Shown: positions 36,201 through 48,976 of the stretch, in pieces
Numbering within the stretch: the first letter of the stretch is position 1
How the letters are laid out: each line of letters opens with the position of its first letter
Source: Haberlea rhodopensis
Lineage: Eukaryota; Streptophyta; Magnoliopsida; Lamiales; Gesneriaceae
Direction of reading: 5' to 3'
Assembly: GCA_907163345.1 (NCBI GenBank)
Contig: CAJQUN010000042.1
Coordinates: 4,569,043-4,633,042 of the forward strand
Length of the DNA: 64,000 bases
Program-made: the position numbers and the translations under genes
The notes under the pieces: model-generated
Database searches by the model: none
What the model was told of the DNA's origin: nothing
Seen by the model: the letters and a program-made list of their open reading frames with translations, nothing else

Positions 36201-39200
36201 ATTGTTCGGAACACACTTGGCAACATAGCAAACTGAGCAAATAAGTTCTTAAAATTTTGTTTGACAGAAAAGGGAAAGGAAGCATATCCTACATCACATG
36301 CGAATCAGGTCCGACCCTCCGCCTTTTCTAAACAGTGTTTGTGAAAGATAAATATTGCTTTCCTTTTTTCGATTATCTATCCCAACCACCAAGTAATTTT
36401 TTCGTTGATAACATTTAACACCCCATGTTTGAGATCCTAATCAGTTGTAAGTACAGCTTCTCATAGGTGAATATTCATACCTGCAGCGGTCAAGATCATC
36501 AGTGGAAGCTCCAAATGCTGGAATGACTTCTTGAAGGGCTTTCAAAAAATCATCCATAGTGACTCTTATACTTTCTTCATCCACTGGTTTAGTAAGATCA
36601 TCCATACTCAGTTGCCTATTCAGAGCATATGATACCGCACTTTTTACAACACCTTCAAGCTCTGCTCCACTAAAATTTTTCGTCCTCGCGGCTGCATACA
36701 AGAGAACATTTGATGTAAAAATGTTTGTCAAAATTTTATAAACCTTCAAAGCTATCTATTCCTTTCAAACATTTAAGCCATGCATTAAGTGAAATGTAAA
36801 ACTTCACGGCTTCTTTCTTTTGATGAAGCGAAAAAAATTCAATGCCTTGGCAATTGATTATCTGCGTTGAAATCTAAAACTTACTATCTTGAACTGAGTG
36901 TACTTGAATAGACATAAACGTGCAATCAATATCAGAAAATAATATATCTCATATGGGTAAATTAACTCCTTGACAAGAAGGGAGGATATGATTTTTCTAA
37001 ATTCCAAGGTACCAAAGATCTTCTTGCCAGAGAGAGAGTAGCAATCTTAGCAGTTAACTCTCCATCTAATCAATTCTGAATCCACGAGGGAGAAACAAGA
37101 AACTCGCAAGAATGTAGAGTGTAAAATAAACTTCTAATTTGAGTCACTGGCATCAAAATAATGGAAACAAAAGTAAGATCCCAATTTAAGATGCAGTTAA
37201 AGGGCAATGAGTAAATGCCATACCAAGTTCTTCCAAGTTCAAATCTGGACTAAGAAATGAATTTTCTTTCATCTTGTTTGTGTGAATCTGAAGGATCTGT
37301 AGACGACCATTTTCATCAGGAAGACTAATCTCCACTTGGACTTCCAAACGTCCTGGCCTGATACCCAGAAAATAAAATTGTCCAAATAGAATAGATATAA
37401 AATTATAAAGCAGGAAAAGTGCTGTAACAATCTGGCAAAGTTTAATCAAATACTAAAGTTATGCGTAGAGAGGATTTTATACAGTTAAAACCTTTAGAAC
37501 ACAAAACAAAATAGACAACATAATTCACCTCAAAAGAGCTTCGTCAAGCAAATCTTTCCTGTTTGTCATTCCAATGAGTAACACATTATTCAGGGATTCC
37601 ACACCATCTATCTACACAGTACATAACCATGAATAAATCAATTCCATGTACAGTCTAAGAACTACATTTAACTTTGAAAACTTTCCGAGTCACCATTGGC
37701 TAAAATCGTAAAATACCTTGGTTAGGAGTTGGTTAACAATACTATCATGAACTCCAGTACCATCTCTTGTTGAACCTCTAGACTGAAAATTCAAAACCAA
37801 GAGTCATTCGTGAAATCAGATTTTAAACCAGCACAAGTATTCCTAATCGGCTACACACATGATTTGACATGATCTAGAAAAATGCACACCACCAATATCT
37901 CTCACATGAACATCTGTCTAATTATATCCAACATCAAATGCCTATGGAACAATCAAGATTTTCATCTGCTAACTCGCCTAAGAAAAGAAGTAAGAAGTAG
38001 CTTTAGACTCTATCTCCGCTTGAAAAGTCTATAACCAAATCCCCTTCCCACCGTTGTCATAAAAAAAAAAAATTCTTCAGACCCCTTTAATGCTATTCCC
38101 AACTCACGGACACTTTCCCTGCAGTCATGCAAACACACCTTACAATGATGGTACAGGGAGGAGGGATGCAGCTGGTAGAAGAGCAAAGCAGTATAACATG
38201 AACATTGAATAAGGAAAGAAGTATCATTTTCTCAGTTTGGTATGTTGAAGAAGGGTTCAATTGAACAATGTCTATAAAGAAAAAAACCCATTATGGTTGT
38301 CTTTAACTTTAATACGGTTTTGTAGGGCCTGGATCTTGGTAGGGATGGCAAGTTAACTTTGTTCCATATAAAGCACCTATCAAGTAGCATTGCCAATCGA
38401 ACGAAAGAAAATCGAAATTCCACAGACCAATAGAACTGGATGATAATAACTGAAGCACACCATATACTCTTGTCATTCTTCAACAGCGGAAATTTCAGAC
38501 ATAGGGAGTGGAATAGCTATCTGAAACTTTTAAGTCACTTACCTTACAAATTGCATCGATTTCGTCAAAAATGATGACATGCAAGTCGCTCTGGATCGCC
38601 TGAAAATGTGAAAATAATGCGCTTATGACCACAGGAACAAGTGAGAATTACGCACTACGGCCCTTACAAGCACAATACCTTTGGTTCTTTGATCTTGTTC
38701 AGCATCAAGCAAATAGATCTCTTACATTCTTCTCAGTTTCACCGACATATTTGCTTAACACTTCAGGCCCATTCACAATCTATAATTTCCACGTCATCGA
38801 TTAGATTTGGAAATATCAGAACACTTGCAACTTGTAAGTGGCCCAAGCTAACAGATAACTGAAGCACAGATCTAACATCTACCCGCACTAAGTGTAATTC
38901 AAGGATGCGTTATCAATTCCTAAAGGTGATATATATAGACAGCCAACAAATCATAATTACAAACCAGAGGTAGAAATGATTCTTCACATGGAATACAAAA
39001 TTCTCAGTAAACTGAATACATCATAATAGAAAACCAGGAGAACCAAGGGGCCACTACATATTAAATCAATCTTGGAAAAAGAAAGTAAGAAGAAGATAAA
39101 AAAAACAAGTATGTACAAGTTCCATAATAATTCCAAAAGCTTAAATGGACAGAGCAAGTAAATTTAACACTATCACATAGACTCATACAGATGTCAGGCA

Positions 39201-39897
39201 TGAATACATGTTCGAATGTCAAGTTCATCAAAACTCCTATATTATATACCTTGACCTAAATATTTACATGACTCCCAGGTTTCCATTCAACAAGCTAAAA
39301 GCATTTTACTTTCTTCTTCTCAGTCATATCTCTCACAAATAATTTCCAGAGTTAATTTATCAAACAACAGGCAACTACACAACTAGCAAAAACACCATTC
39401 AGTTGCAAGTATTAATGCATATACCTTTGGTTCTTTTCCATTCAAAACCTTTCCAATCTGCCGGGCCATTAAAGTCTTCCCAGTACCAGGAGGCCCATAG
39501 AGCAGCATTCCCTTGACGTGCTTGATGCCAAGTCTAAAACAAGGAGTGTTATTAATATTATATTCAAATAAAAAGTATATGAGGCAACAATTAAACAGAA
39601 TGTTCCGATGTCAGGCTATAAGTTGAAAATTGAAAGAATATAAACCACAAGCATACTTAGAAGTCACATGCGGAGGAAAAACTCTTGAGGCAAAGGCTCT
39701 TCTGAATATATCAGCAAACTCTGCACTCAAACCACCTATACCTAATGATTGAAGATTGAACTCTTTATGCCTAAAGATGTTGCTGCTTGCAGCTTCACGC
39801 TGATTGACAATCTGCAATGAATAAGAAAATATGATAACTTATTGGCCATTATATATATAAGTATATACATATCTATATATATATAACGATATGTAAA

Positions 39898-39931
<34 letters not shown>

Positions 39932-42200
39932 CTGTACTCTGTTTGTATGTATGTATGACCACATGTTTCTTAAAAGGTAAAAATGAAACCTTTATCCCAC
40001 TTGAATTTGGTGCTTCAAAGATAATGTATGTATCAGCTGATATGATTCCTCTTTCAATACCATTAGATTTTTCTAGCCCCTCCACAGCAGCTTGATTGAC
40101 AGTGAAAATATATCCAATGCCATGGTATTCAAATGTTACTCTTTGCCCAGTTGTCATAATCTGCAAAAAGAAGAGAGCAGTTTTCCATATTACCAACAAG
40201 TGAAATCCATAACTTAAACCTTATTTGATTGGTGGACCAATGGATTAAGATCTACACATATTTAAAGTATTACATTAAATCAACAGCTCTCCCTTTCCTA
40301 TCAAAAACAACAAACATAAAAACCCTTCATAATTATGTCATGAGATTTCCCTCTCGATGATAGAAAGATATTCACGATAAATTTTGGAACAAATTTAATA
40401 GTTTCAATATAGTACATCGATTTTAATTCACAGTTTTGGGTATTATAAGATTCTTTCAAATCAATGAGATCAAATAAAATACTTTTGAAAAACATCAAGA
40501 CTATACAAAGTAGCATAGTAACACATTAATCTAAGGCAAGATATATAGATCTTACATGGTTGATAAATCTCTTCCGAATCTGCTGAGACATAAGAACAGC
40601 ATCCACCTGCAAGGTTTCATAATCTGTTAAACACGACCGGTCAGAAGTGTAAGATTTGGGTGGTGAGGGTGGGGGAACTAGGCAAGCCCTTTCATCCTCA
40701 GCAAAAAATACACACATTTATAGATAAAACTTTATAGGAAACAAATTCATGTTAATTCCACATCATAATAGACGGATGGAAATCAACGAATGAGATAAGA
40801 ATTGACTCAAAGGAGAGAACAAACCTGTTCATCTTTAGCCCCTTTCTTCACAAACTCCAGTTCCAGGGTAAGCAATGCAAGATTGAAATTTTCAGGAGGT
40901 ATATATCTATAAATTTAAAACCACGTGGTCAGGAACAAACCACGGTTCAAAGAGTTAAGATGCAACAATTAAAGTGGTATCACAGAATCTAAAAGCATTA
41001 TACCTGCTTATTGATACTGAATCCCCTGTGGAAACTTTAGCATGTCGCCGTTGAATGGCATTGAGAGCAATATGGCCGCTAGGTATGGATTCGTGGCCAG
41101 TACATGGTACTTAAGGTAACCCAAATGTGCATTATTGAAAAATAAAAAATCCCAAGTCCCTCAGATATAATGATAGAAGTAATACTGTTAATAATAGTAG
41201 TACGAGCAGATCAACAGCATAGTAGTTGAGTTGCTGGTGATAGAATTAATCTGCAAGAAGGAATAGAAGCAGCAAACAGTACAAGGAATGGTTGTAGTGG
41301 GATGGGTGGTAATAGAAATTTCCTACAAGAAGGGAACATCCCTAACGTTCGGCCCACAGCAATCCTCAATTTCACATAGCTATAGATCAAATGCATCCAA
41401 ACAGCGGAACATTTTTATAAAGTGTTTCAACAATTTGGTTTAAGGAGCACACTTATCTCACGCACCAAAGAAAACAGCTACATGATGAGGTTATTATCAA
41501 AATCCAATACACTATTCACTAATCTTGAATAAAAATGATGAAAAATTGAAGATACAAACATCAGCGCCCAGTCAGCCAACCTCATTGAATGCTCATAAAA
41601 AAAATTCATATCAAGGATGCATACGGTGCTCACCGGAGACAGAGCAGGAAAGTTAAATTCACTTTCAAGAATCCGAATACTTCAGTCTAAAATTGAAACA
41701 GGGAAATTGAAAAGAAACCACAAAATTTTACTGGTCTTATTTAACAACCAACTAAACTTAAAAGATTAACTCGTTTAACCACCAATTCATTAACAGCTAT
41801 TTACGTCATCAACATCACTTAGCTTAAACCTGAAGCTTCGGCACAAAATAAAAATACAAATAGTATAAAATCTCAATAACTGCGTTTTCTCCTCAAATTC
41901 TAACATCAAGAAACATAAATTCCTAATCATTTCTCACAATTTCAAATCATAGCATTCTTAACCTAACATCACAACTCAATAGCATCATCGAAATGAAAAA
42001 AAGAAGTTCACGTGAATCTCGAGATGGAGGTGATAGAAAGGATATGCTACAGTGAGGACGAAAACATCGCCGATCAAGGCAAAGGCGAGTTTGGATCCAG
42101 GTACGAGGAAATTACGGAGATCCGAGGGAGAACAGTACGCAAGATTGGTGTAAGCGAGATCTTTCCCGGGAGTGTTGGTAACAATCATCCTTCCTGCCAT
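33233..42200 (-). CDS. NSF: vesicle-fusing ATPase (N-ethylmaleimide-sensitive factor), 21 coding exons
   Basis: An AAA+ ATPase that, with alpha-SNAP, takes apart SNARE complexes after membrane fusion. Exons: 42200-42046, 41099-41004, 40906-40825, 40606-40556, 40160-39990, 39811-39657, 39533-39425, 38779-38679, 38599-38543, 37782-37717, 37611-37529, 37357-37224, 36691-36481, 36023-35892, 35821-35761, 35658-35599, 35426-35368, 35283-35196, 34236-34114, 33813-33748, 33376-33233. The start MAGRMIVTNTPGKDLAYTN matches plant NSF. Substrate-binding N domain about residues 1-205; D1 Walker A GPPGTGKT at 250-257 and Walker B IIFDEID; D2 Walker A GPSGSGKT near 530-537 and ILDD; the end is DCLQDIARY. 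The exons total 2204 bp, two more than a 733-residue protein needs: exon 8 has an extra T (DLFA then TGA) and exon 9 an extra C, either assembly errors or real lesions. Intron 1 is AT-AC. Confidence 0.95.
39843..39936. repeat. (TA)n/(TG)n microsatellite in an NSF intron
   Basis: TATA stretches followed by a (TG) run of about 11 units, between NSF exons 5 and 6. Confidence 0.9.
41100..42045 (-). other. U12-type AT-AC intron, intron 1 of NSF
   Basis: The intron begins ATATCCTTTC, the full minor-spliceosome donor consensus, and ends TAC, with TACCTTAAGT shortly before the end resembling the branch-site consensus TTCCTTAAC. The branch A lies about 11-12 nt from the acceptor. Only this boundary gives the conserved reading VLTVAGHESIP in phase; GT-AG alternatives leave a phase error. 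Confidence 0.85.
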
Positions 42201-43632
42201 CGCTTTGCTTCAGAGATCAATTTCTTTTCCCAGAATGTCGTCTACTTTGGGTGTCAAACTGGAGAATGAAAGCGTGTTCAGTGGTTTTTGGATTATATTA
42301 AAAAAATTGAAAGTGCGATTTCCATTTTTTGAAAAGGAAAAAGGAAAGTCATTTTATTTTATTCACGATTTTTTATTATTCTCTCCTCCTTCCTCTTCGT
42401 TTTTTCCCCCAAATTAAACATTCGTTCACATCCCTTTGACGTGGTAGAAGGCAACCAACCATCTGTTTGTTTTATACTTTATATTGTAGTAGAAATTTGA
42501 GTAAATGGATATCATTATAAATTTAAAAGCACCAATTTTTTTTCCTTTTTCGGACAATGTGGCTCGTGTCATACCAAAAGTTTTGATGTCGAACAGGGCG
42601 AATCTAGGAATTTTATTAAATGAGGCAAAAATTAATTACATAAAAATAAAAAAAAAGTTCATGATAAACATCCGACTTTTAAAAATGTAGGCAAAAATCA
42701 TTACGCAAATAATTATTGAGTTTAATTGTAATAATAACATTATTAAAATGTTTACTTCATTGATATTCAAGTAAGAAACTTGTCGAAGTAGATCATAAAC
42801 GAAGCCAAAAACTTCGTAATTTATTATTAATATAATTTTGAAAAAAAAAACTTATTTCTTTTTTAAACCGATAGTCTTTTAATCAAATCTAAATATTTTA
42901 GATCAAATGTACACAATTTGTGGGCAGAGCCAGAATACAAAATTATATTGGATTGGTTGAGCTAAAAAGTCTAAAGAGCTATCACTAGAGAGTTGGACTA
43001 TATATATATATATTAATTTGCAATGAGCCGTAGCCCACCCTAACCCATAAGTTTGATCTGCCCATGGTAAGATATTGTTTGCAAAATGAACCAACCACAA
43101 AGCGACACGTATTCAAATGGTCTTCTTGCTGTAAATAATGCGGATGATTTTACTGGAACTTGCATGTTTGCTTGAATATATGGGGGACACTTAAAGTGTG
43201 ATAATTGGGATGAATTAACAAAAAGTTGTGGGCATAGTGTCGTTTCATGTATAATAGTTGTTAGGTTTGTAATTGCTTTACGAGACTAAATTCCTTTTTT
43301 TTTAACATAAAAACCTTATATTACATTAAAACAAAACCAAAGTATAATGTGTTGCTAGAGCTATAACTAAAATATATATAATAACAAATTTATTTGAGAG
43401 GGCAGCTGCCCCTCCTATGAGAGTACATTTGCCCTTATGCTGAAGACCTGATCCAGCTGACAGCAACAATACCAAAAAGTTTGATTTAGGAGTTTGGAAA
43501 TATCTTTGAAAGACAAATACAATTATAAAAAATTTTGGATTCGACATTAACCATTCAATAAATACATGATATTCCCATGTGACCGACAAAGAATAGATTT
43601 TATGTATTTCCTTATAAAAAAAAGGATACCAC
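42201..43632. other. NSF 5' untranslated/promoter region and AT-rich intergenic sequence
   Basis: The first bases left of 42270 (minus strand) are the NSF leader. A CT-rich stretch at 42379-42410 (AG-rich on the NSF strand) lies upstream. No TATA box is obvious. The rest is AT-rich with no gene seen. Confidence 0.4.
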
Positions 43633-44441
43633 TGCGGGAGTAAGAATATTAACCTATTGGTCGACCTCCCGACCTCAGTGGGTCAAACAACCACCCTCAG
43701 CGTTAAAATATTGGCTGATCTCCGGACCCTGGGAAGTCAAAGCGTTCATCGGATCTCTTTAGTATTTGACCAATTTTCAGGTCTCAGGAATCCGTGTAGC
43801 CACATTTTTTAACTGGAGCTCACACAACTAGTTATTAATTCAAATACACCGAATTGCCGAGCTCCCGACTGCTCACCATATTATCTTCGGGATGATCTTA
43901 TCTTCAAGATCAGAAGACCTAGTGCTCTGAGCTCCCATCTTGCTAATTGGCGAGGGTGCTCACCAGTCCTGACAATCTCAGACCTCCTACCCCTAAGAAT
44001 ATGTTGACCAAGTCCATATTGAACGGACATGTCCCGAGATTTCAGGAAGTGGGAGTGAAATAATGGCATTGGCAGTTGGTCGGCGTGTTTCGAGATCCCA
44101 GGAGTCGTGTAGACCGTGGCCTTACTGCTCCAAGTTGCACACCCGCGAGGTAAACTCTATAATAGTAGGCCAATACAGGATTTCAGGTATGTATTTTTCT
44201 ATACACACATTTATACAACAGCTATTCCCTTACAGATTTTCTACATATCTCCTATCATCTGACTTGAGCGTCGGAGGGGACCTGCTGGAAAAATCTTCCG
44301 GCACCCTTCTAACATTTTCTTTCAAATCTTAGCAGGTCATTCAGGATATGTCCCTTGTTATTTGGTCTATTAAAGAACATAAAGAGATGTAATTCAACCT
44401 CTTATTGATACTTAAAGATCATCACTCTTTTAGGATTATCA
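43633..44441 (+). repeat. probable 5' LTR of Tat-type element
   Basis: CTCCCGACCTCAGTGG, GATCTCCGGACCCTG and similar CTCC(C/G)GAC(C) phrases are typical of Tat/Retand LTRs. It ends GATTATCA directly before the primer binding site. The left boundary (TGCGGGAG) is a guess. Confidence 0.55.
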
Positions 44442-44442
44442 A

Positions 44443-44461
44443 TTGGCGCTGTCTGTGGGAA
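44443..44461 (+). other. primer binding site of Tat-type element
   Basis: TTGGCGCTGTCTGTGGGAA is one base different from the TTGGCGCCGTCTGTGGGAA form common in Tat elements. Confidence 0.85.
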
Positions 44462-44490
44462 CGTTCGAGCTAAAGCGTTGATATGGCAGC

Positions 44491-47400
44491 ATGAAGAAGA
44501 GGGAAGCGGAAGAATCAGAGCACCCGATGGGAAGAAATCCTCTCGAATCACCATAAAACCATGAAGACAGTCCACCAGTACAAGGAGATCAAGTGCCTCC
44601 AACAGGCAGAAGAGTAGGAGATCTGACGTTGGAGCAATTGGCGCAGTATATTATTCAGACTGTGGATATGGTAGTAACGGGTAACCAGATACCGCCTCAT
44701 CAAAACAATCCACCTCACCATCCTCCTCCCGTGGGTTTGAGACCACTACAGGTGGAGCCAGAGCAACTAACTGCTGATCAACCAGTAGTCGATCCTACAA
44801 TACCGAATCAAATGGAGATGGTGTGGGAGGAGATACGAAGGTTGGGCCAACAGATGGGAGATAGATTCAGACATCCTTACGAGAAAGCCCATTTCCCCTC
44901 AATCTTGAGAGATGATCTTCCCCCGAACTTCCGACAACCCATGGTCGGAGAGTATGATGGGATTACTGATCCTGAGGAGCACCTCAGGTTTGAGAATGCA
45001 ACATTATTGCACCGATATTAGGATGGAGTCAAGTGTCGAGTCTTTCTGACAACACTCGTAAGGTCAGCTCGACAGTGGTTTAACCTTCTCAAGCCAAACA
45101 CTGTCCGTAACTTTGAGGACTTCAATTCTATATTTCTGAACCAGTTTGCCAGTAGCAAGAGACATCAAAAGACCCTCTCTGAATTTGTTCACTACCAACA
45201 CAACAGGAGCAGGAATCTCTGAGAGAGTTTGTTCAATGATTTAACAGTATCGCGTTGGAGGTACCTATTGCCACTGCCGATGTCCTCAGCAATACTCAGG
45301 GTTGAGAGCGGGAGAATTTTTCAATCATTAGTGAAAAAACCTTCTCGGAGTTATGATGATCTCGTCGGCCGAGCTAAAAAATATGTGAATCTGGAGGATG
45401 CACAAAACAGGGGAGGATGGAAATGAAGCCAGAAGCAAAGATAGAGAAGATCGAAGCAGGAAGGAAGAGGCCCTTGGAAAAAGGTGAGGATCATGGCAGA
45501 GTCCGAGGGCAACTTTTAACTCGGACTCCCTTGACTATGAGCTGTAGAGAAGGCCATGGAGATACTGTGATGAGAAGATGAGACTAGAGAGGCGGAAAAA
45601 AGGCGGAGAAAGGGACCTCACCTACATCCTTATGATAAGTATTGCAGTTTTCACAGTGAGTACGGATATTTTACTAACTGAATGTCAGAGGTTGGAGGAG
45701 AAGGGTCGAGAGGATCATTCAAGGGGATCCTTAAATTAAAGCAGTGCTGAACACGATGCCAGATCCTTCTATCCCCCAACAGAGCAGGAAGAGATAGATG
45801 TTGGGATAATAACAGAGAAAAGGTGTGGCGGAGATAACCAAGATTATCACCGAGGTCGGGAGTCTCTCATCGGAGAGAGATGATAGAAGAAGAGGAGAAC
45901 ATGTGGACAATAATCCTACCAGATGAATCATACATATGATTTGGGGAGGAGCTACAGATGGAGATTCTGCGACGAACTCTAAATCTCACGGGCGGAGGTT
46001 AGAGCGTTCGGAAATCATGCTTGAGGTAGGTCATAAATCAGACCCCCGTGATATGCTTTGGACCCGTGATTTACTAAGGAGTTGTCGCACCTCCCAATAA
46101 TGCCTTGGTGGTCACCGTCACCATTGCAAATTATGACATAGCTCGAATCTTTGTTGACACAAGGGAGCTCAGTCAATGTATTGTCAAAGAAACTCTGGAC
46201 GAAATGCAGATATAGAGGTTCTGCTTTGAACCTATCATGACACCACTCTATTGTTTCACAGGGCATGCTATGAAAAACTATGTGCCAAATCACTCTCCCT
46301 TGTCAATGGGAAGTGGTTCCAGGCGATTACTAAAATTACTGATTTCACAGTCGTTGATGCCCATTCTTCATACAATGGCATAATTGGCCGACCTGCTATG
46401 AAGTATTTTCGAGCTATTTCTTCTACATATCATGAAAAATTAAATTTCCCATCCGGCAAGGAGTCCGAGTATCGCATGGAGATCAGAAGGCCACGTGCAG
46501 TTGTTATATAAGTGAAGTGAAAGAGGAAGGCAAGAGATCAGAGCTTCAGGTTGTAGGAGGTAAACCCCCAGAGAAAAGCCCGGAGATGCCAGCTTCGAAT
46601 TACACAGATGAGGAACCCGAGCTAGTGGAGCTCAATTCTCCCCAGAAAGTGGTTAAAGTAGCCAAGGACATAAACCATGAGGTCCATGCTAAGTTGAATG
46701 CATTTCTAAGCATCATGAGGAGATATTCCATGGTCAGCTCGGGAGCTCGGAGGTTCATCCCACTATTATACATCACCATCTTAATATTCTTACCGGTAGA
46801 CCTGTCAAACAGAAAGGAAAAAAAAGGCACCTCGGCCCCGAGAAGATAAATTGATCAGAAAATAGGGTGGAATAGCTACTCCGGGCTAGCCACATCCATG
46901 AGGTACAGTTCCAACTTGGTTATATAAAATGTGGTCCTCGGTACCCAAAAAATTAGGAAAAGTGGATAATGTGTGTTTTATTTTTCAGGGACCTTAACAA
47001 GACCTGCCTAAAAGATTGTTACCATTTACCACAGATCGATCAATTGCTGAATTCTACAGTTGGGCATCAATTATATGTTTTCATGGATGCCTACCAGGGG
47101 TATCAACATATCACATTGGCTTGGGATGATCAAGATAAAGTGAGTTTCGTCACTTCTGATGGGACATCTTGCTATGCAGCGATGCCATTGGATTAAAAAT
47201 GCAAGAGCTACGTATCAAAGGCTCATGAATAAAGTGTTTGCAGCACAGATGGAAGAAACATAGAGGTTTATGTGGATGAAAATCTGGTTAAATCAAGGTC
47301 CGGAGATGACCTTATCTCCGACCCCTCACAGAAACATTCTTAGCTCTGTGAACGATAATTGAAGTTGGACCCTCAGAAGTGTCTCTCTTCGGTGGTTAAG

Positions 47401-47990
47401 GCGAGCAATTTCAATGGGTTTACATTGTGACAGAAATGGGGATTGAGGCCAATCCTGAAAAGGTCCAAGCTGTGCAGTCATGTTACCTCTTAAAAATTTA
47501 CAGGAGGGTGCAAAGACTAGCAGGTCGGATTGTGGCCCTATCTCGTTTATATCATAAGATGGGCTCACAGAGTTTTGCCATTTTTCCGGTCCTCCCCGAA
47601 GAGAGCTAAAAAGTTTGAATGGGATGAAAAGTTTGGAGCTGCATTCAAGGACCTCAAGAAGTATCTGGCCGAGCTCCCAATCTTAGTTAAAGACGAAGGC
47701 AGGAGAACGACTGTATGTTGTTTATCTGCAACAGAGGATGCGTGAGCTCGGTGCTCGTCAGACAAGAAGGTTTCATTCAACAACCTATATATTATATATC
47801 TCATGCACTGAAGGAGCCGACGAATACGATATGTTGAGATTGAGAGCTAGCTATAATGTTGGTAATGACAGCCCGACGTTTAAGATCGTATGTTCTCTCA
47901 TATCCGATGTCAGTACTCACAAACAACCCACTAGGAAGGATATTCAGTCGAGCTGAGGTCTCGGGACGACTTGTGAAAAGACAACCGGGC
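44491..47990 (+). pseudogene. Tat-type gag-pol remnants
   Basis: Gag (44593-45420): YDGITDPEEHL, CRVFLTTLVRSARQWFN, FASSKRHQKTLSEF and LVKKPSRSYDDLVGRAKKY. Protease tail (46300-46460): DFTVVDAHSSYNGIIGRPA. RT (46970-47330): LNKTCLKDCYHLPQIDQLL, FMDAYQGYQ and a shifted Y-V-D-E in place of YVDD (near 47270). RNase H C-terminal pieces near 47620-47980 (KKYLAELPIL, YISCTEGADE, NNPLGRIF in a shifted frame). Stops and frame changes occur throughout, so no protein is expected. Confidence 0.82.
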
Positions 47991-48002
47991 TAGGAGAATA
48001 TG

Positions 48003-48900
48003 TGTTAGTTCCGGTACCTTATCGATGAGATTTTAAAGATGACAAAACATATCAGACCGGATCGAGAGAAATCAGAGTGACCAGATCGATCGCTCAAAAC
48101 AGATCAAGCTGATGAGGCATNNNNNNNNNNNNNNNNNNNNNNNNNNNNNNNNNNNNNNNNNNNNNNNNNNNNNNNNNNNNNNNNNNNNNNNNNNNNNNNN
48201 NNNNNNNNNNNNNNNNNNNNNNNNNNNNNNNNNNNNNNNNNNNNNNNNNNNNNNNNNNNNNNNNNNNNNNNNNNNNNNNNNNNNNNNNNNNNNNNNNNNN
48301 NNNNNNNNNNNNNNNNNNNNNNNNNNNNNNNNNNNNNNNNNNNNNNNNNNNNNNNNNNNNNNNNNNNNNNNNNNNNNNNNNNNNNNNNNNNNNNNNNNNN
48401 NNNNNNNNNNNNNNNNNNNNNNNNNNNNNNNNNNNNNNNNNNNNNNNNNNNNNNNNNNNNNNNNNNNNNNNNNNNNNNNNNNNNNNNNNNNNNNNNNNNN
48501 NNNNNNNNNNNNNNNNNNNNNNNNNNNNNNNNNNNNNNNNNNNNNNNNNNNNNNNNNNNNNNNNNNNNNNNNNNNNNNNNNNNNNNNNNNNNNNNNNNNN
48601 NNNNNNNNNNNNNNNNNNNNTGTGGTGCTATCGCCTCAGGCGTTCTTGGGTCACCTGCGCTGGCGGCGATCTTCCTCGCGTGTCACCATGTCCTCGCCGT
48701 GCTCTCACTAGCCAGCCTCTGTCGATGTGCGTGGCGATGCCCCTTCCTGGCACCCATCGCCTGGGGCGATGATCACCATCGCCTGGGGCGATCCAGGCCA
48801 GAATATGCACACTGATTTTTCTTCAATCCATTCCCTTTTCATCACTTAATCTGCATACTAATAGATGCATTAGTATAAACAAACACAAGTTTTGTTGATC
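48003..48900 (+). repeat. copia-like LTR fragment containing the assembly gap
   Basis: TGTTAGTTCCGGTACC at 48003 with GATGACAAAACAT shortly after resembles a copia LTR start. After the gap, sequence to about 48900 contains palindromic ATCGCCTGGGGCGAT at 48756-48770 and 48778-48792 and ends in GTTGATCATCAAAACTC, again copia-like. That both sides belong to one LTR is inferred. Confidence 0.4.
48121..48620. other. assembly gap (500 N)
   Basis: A run of exactly 500 undetermined bases, likely a fixed-size placeholder. Any reading frame across it is meaningless. Confidence 0.99.
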
Positions 48901-48976
48901 ATCAAAACTCAAAGATTGATCGGGGATAATTTAACGCATTAAACGCAAACCATGCGTTTAAGGCTACATCGCCACT

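Larger units (their letters stand above)
43633..48060 (+). mobile_element. decayed Tat-type Ty3-gypsy element
   Basis: A probable 5' LTR (43633-44441, left end uncertain), primer binding site at 44443-44461, Gag, protease, RT and RNase H remnants in order. Integrase and the 3' LTR are not seen before 48060; LTR-like sequence of another family begins there. Confidence 0.78.

Noticed and set aside
41985..42200. 71-codon uninterrupted reading of NSF exon 1 into its intron
   Set aside because: The last 20 codons are intron; the conserved reading continues only in exon 2 at 41099.
42505..43632. Possible separate gene upstream of NSF
   Set aside because: Only short AT-rich frames without recognisable motifs.
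48112..48711. 199-codon frame across the assembly gap
   Set aside because: Most of its codons are N.
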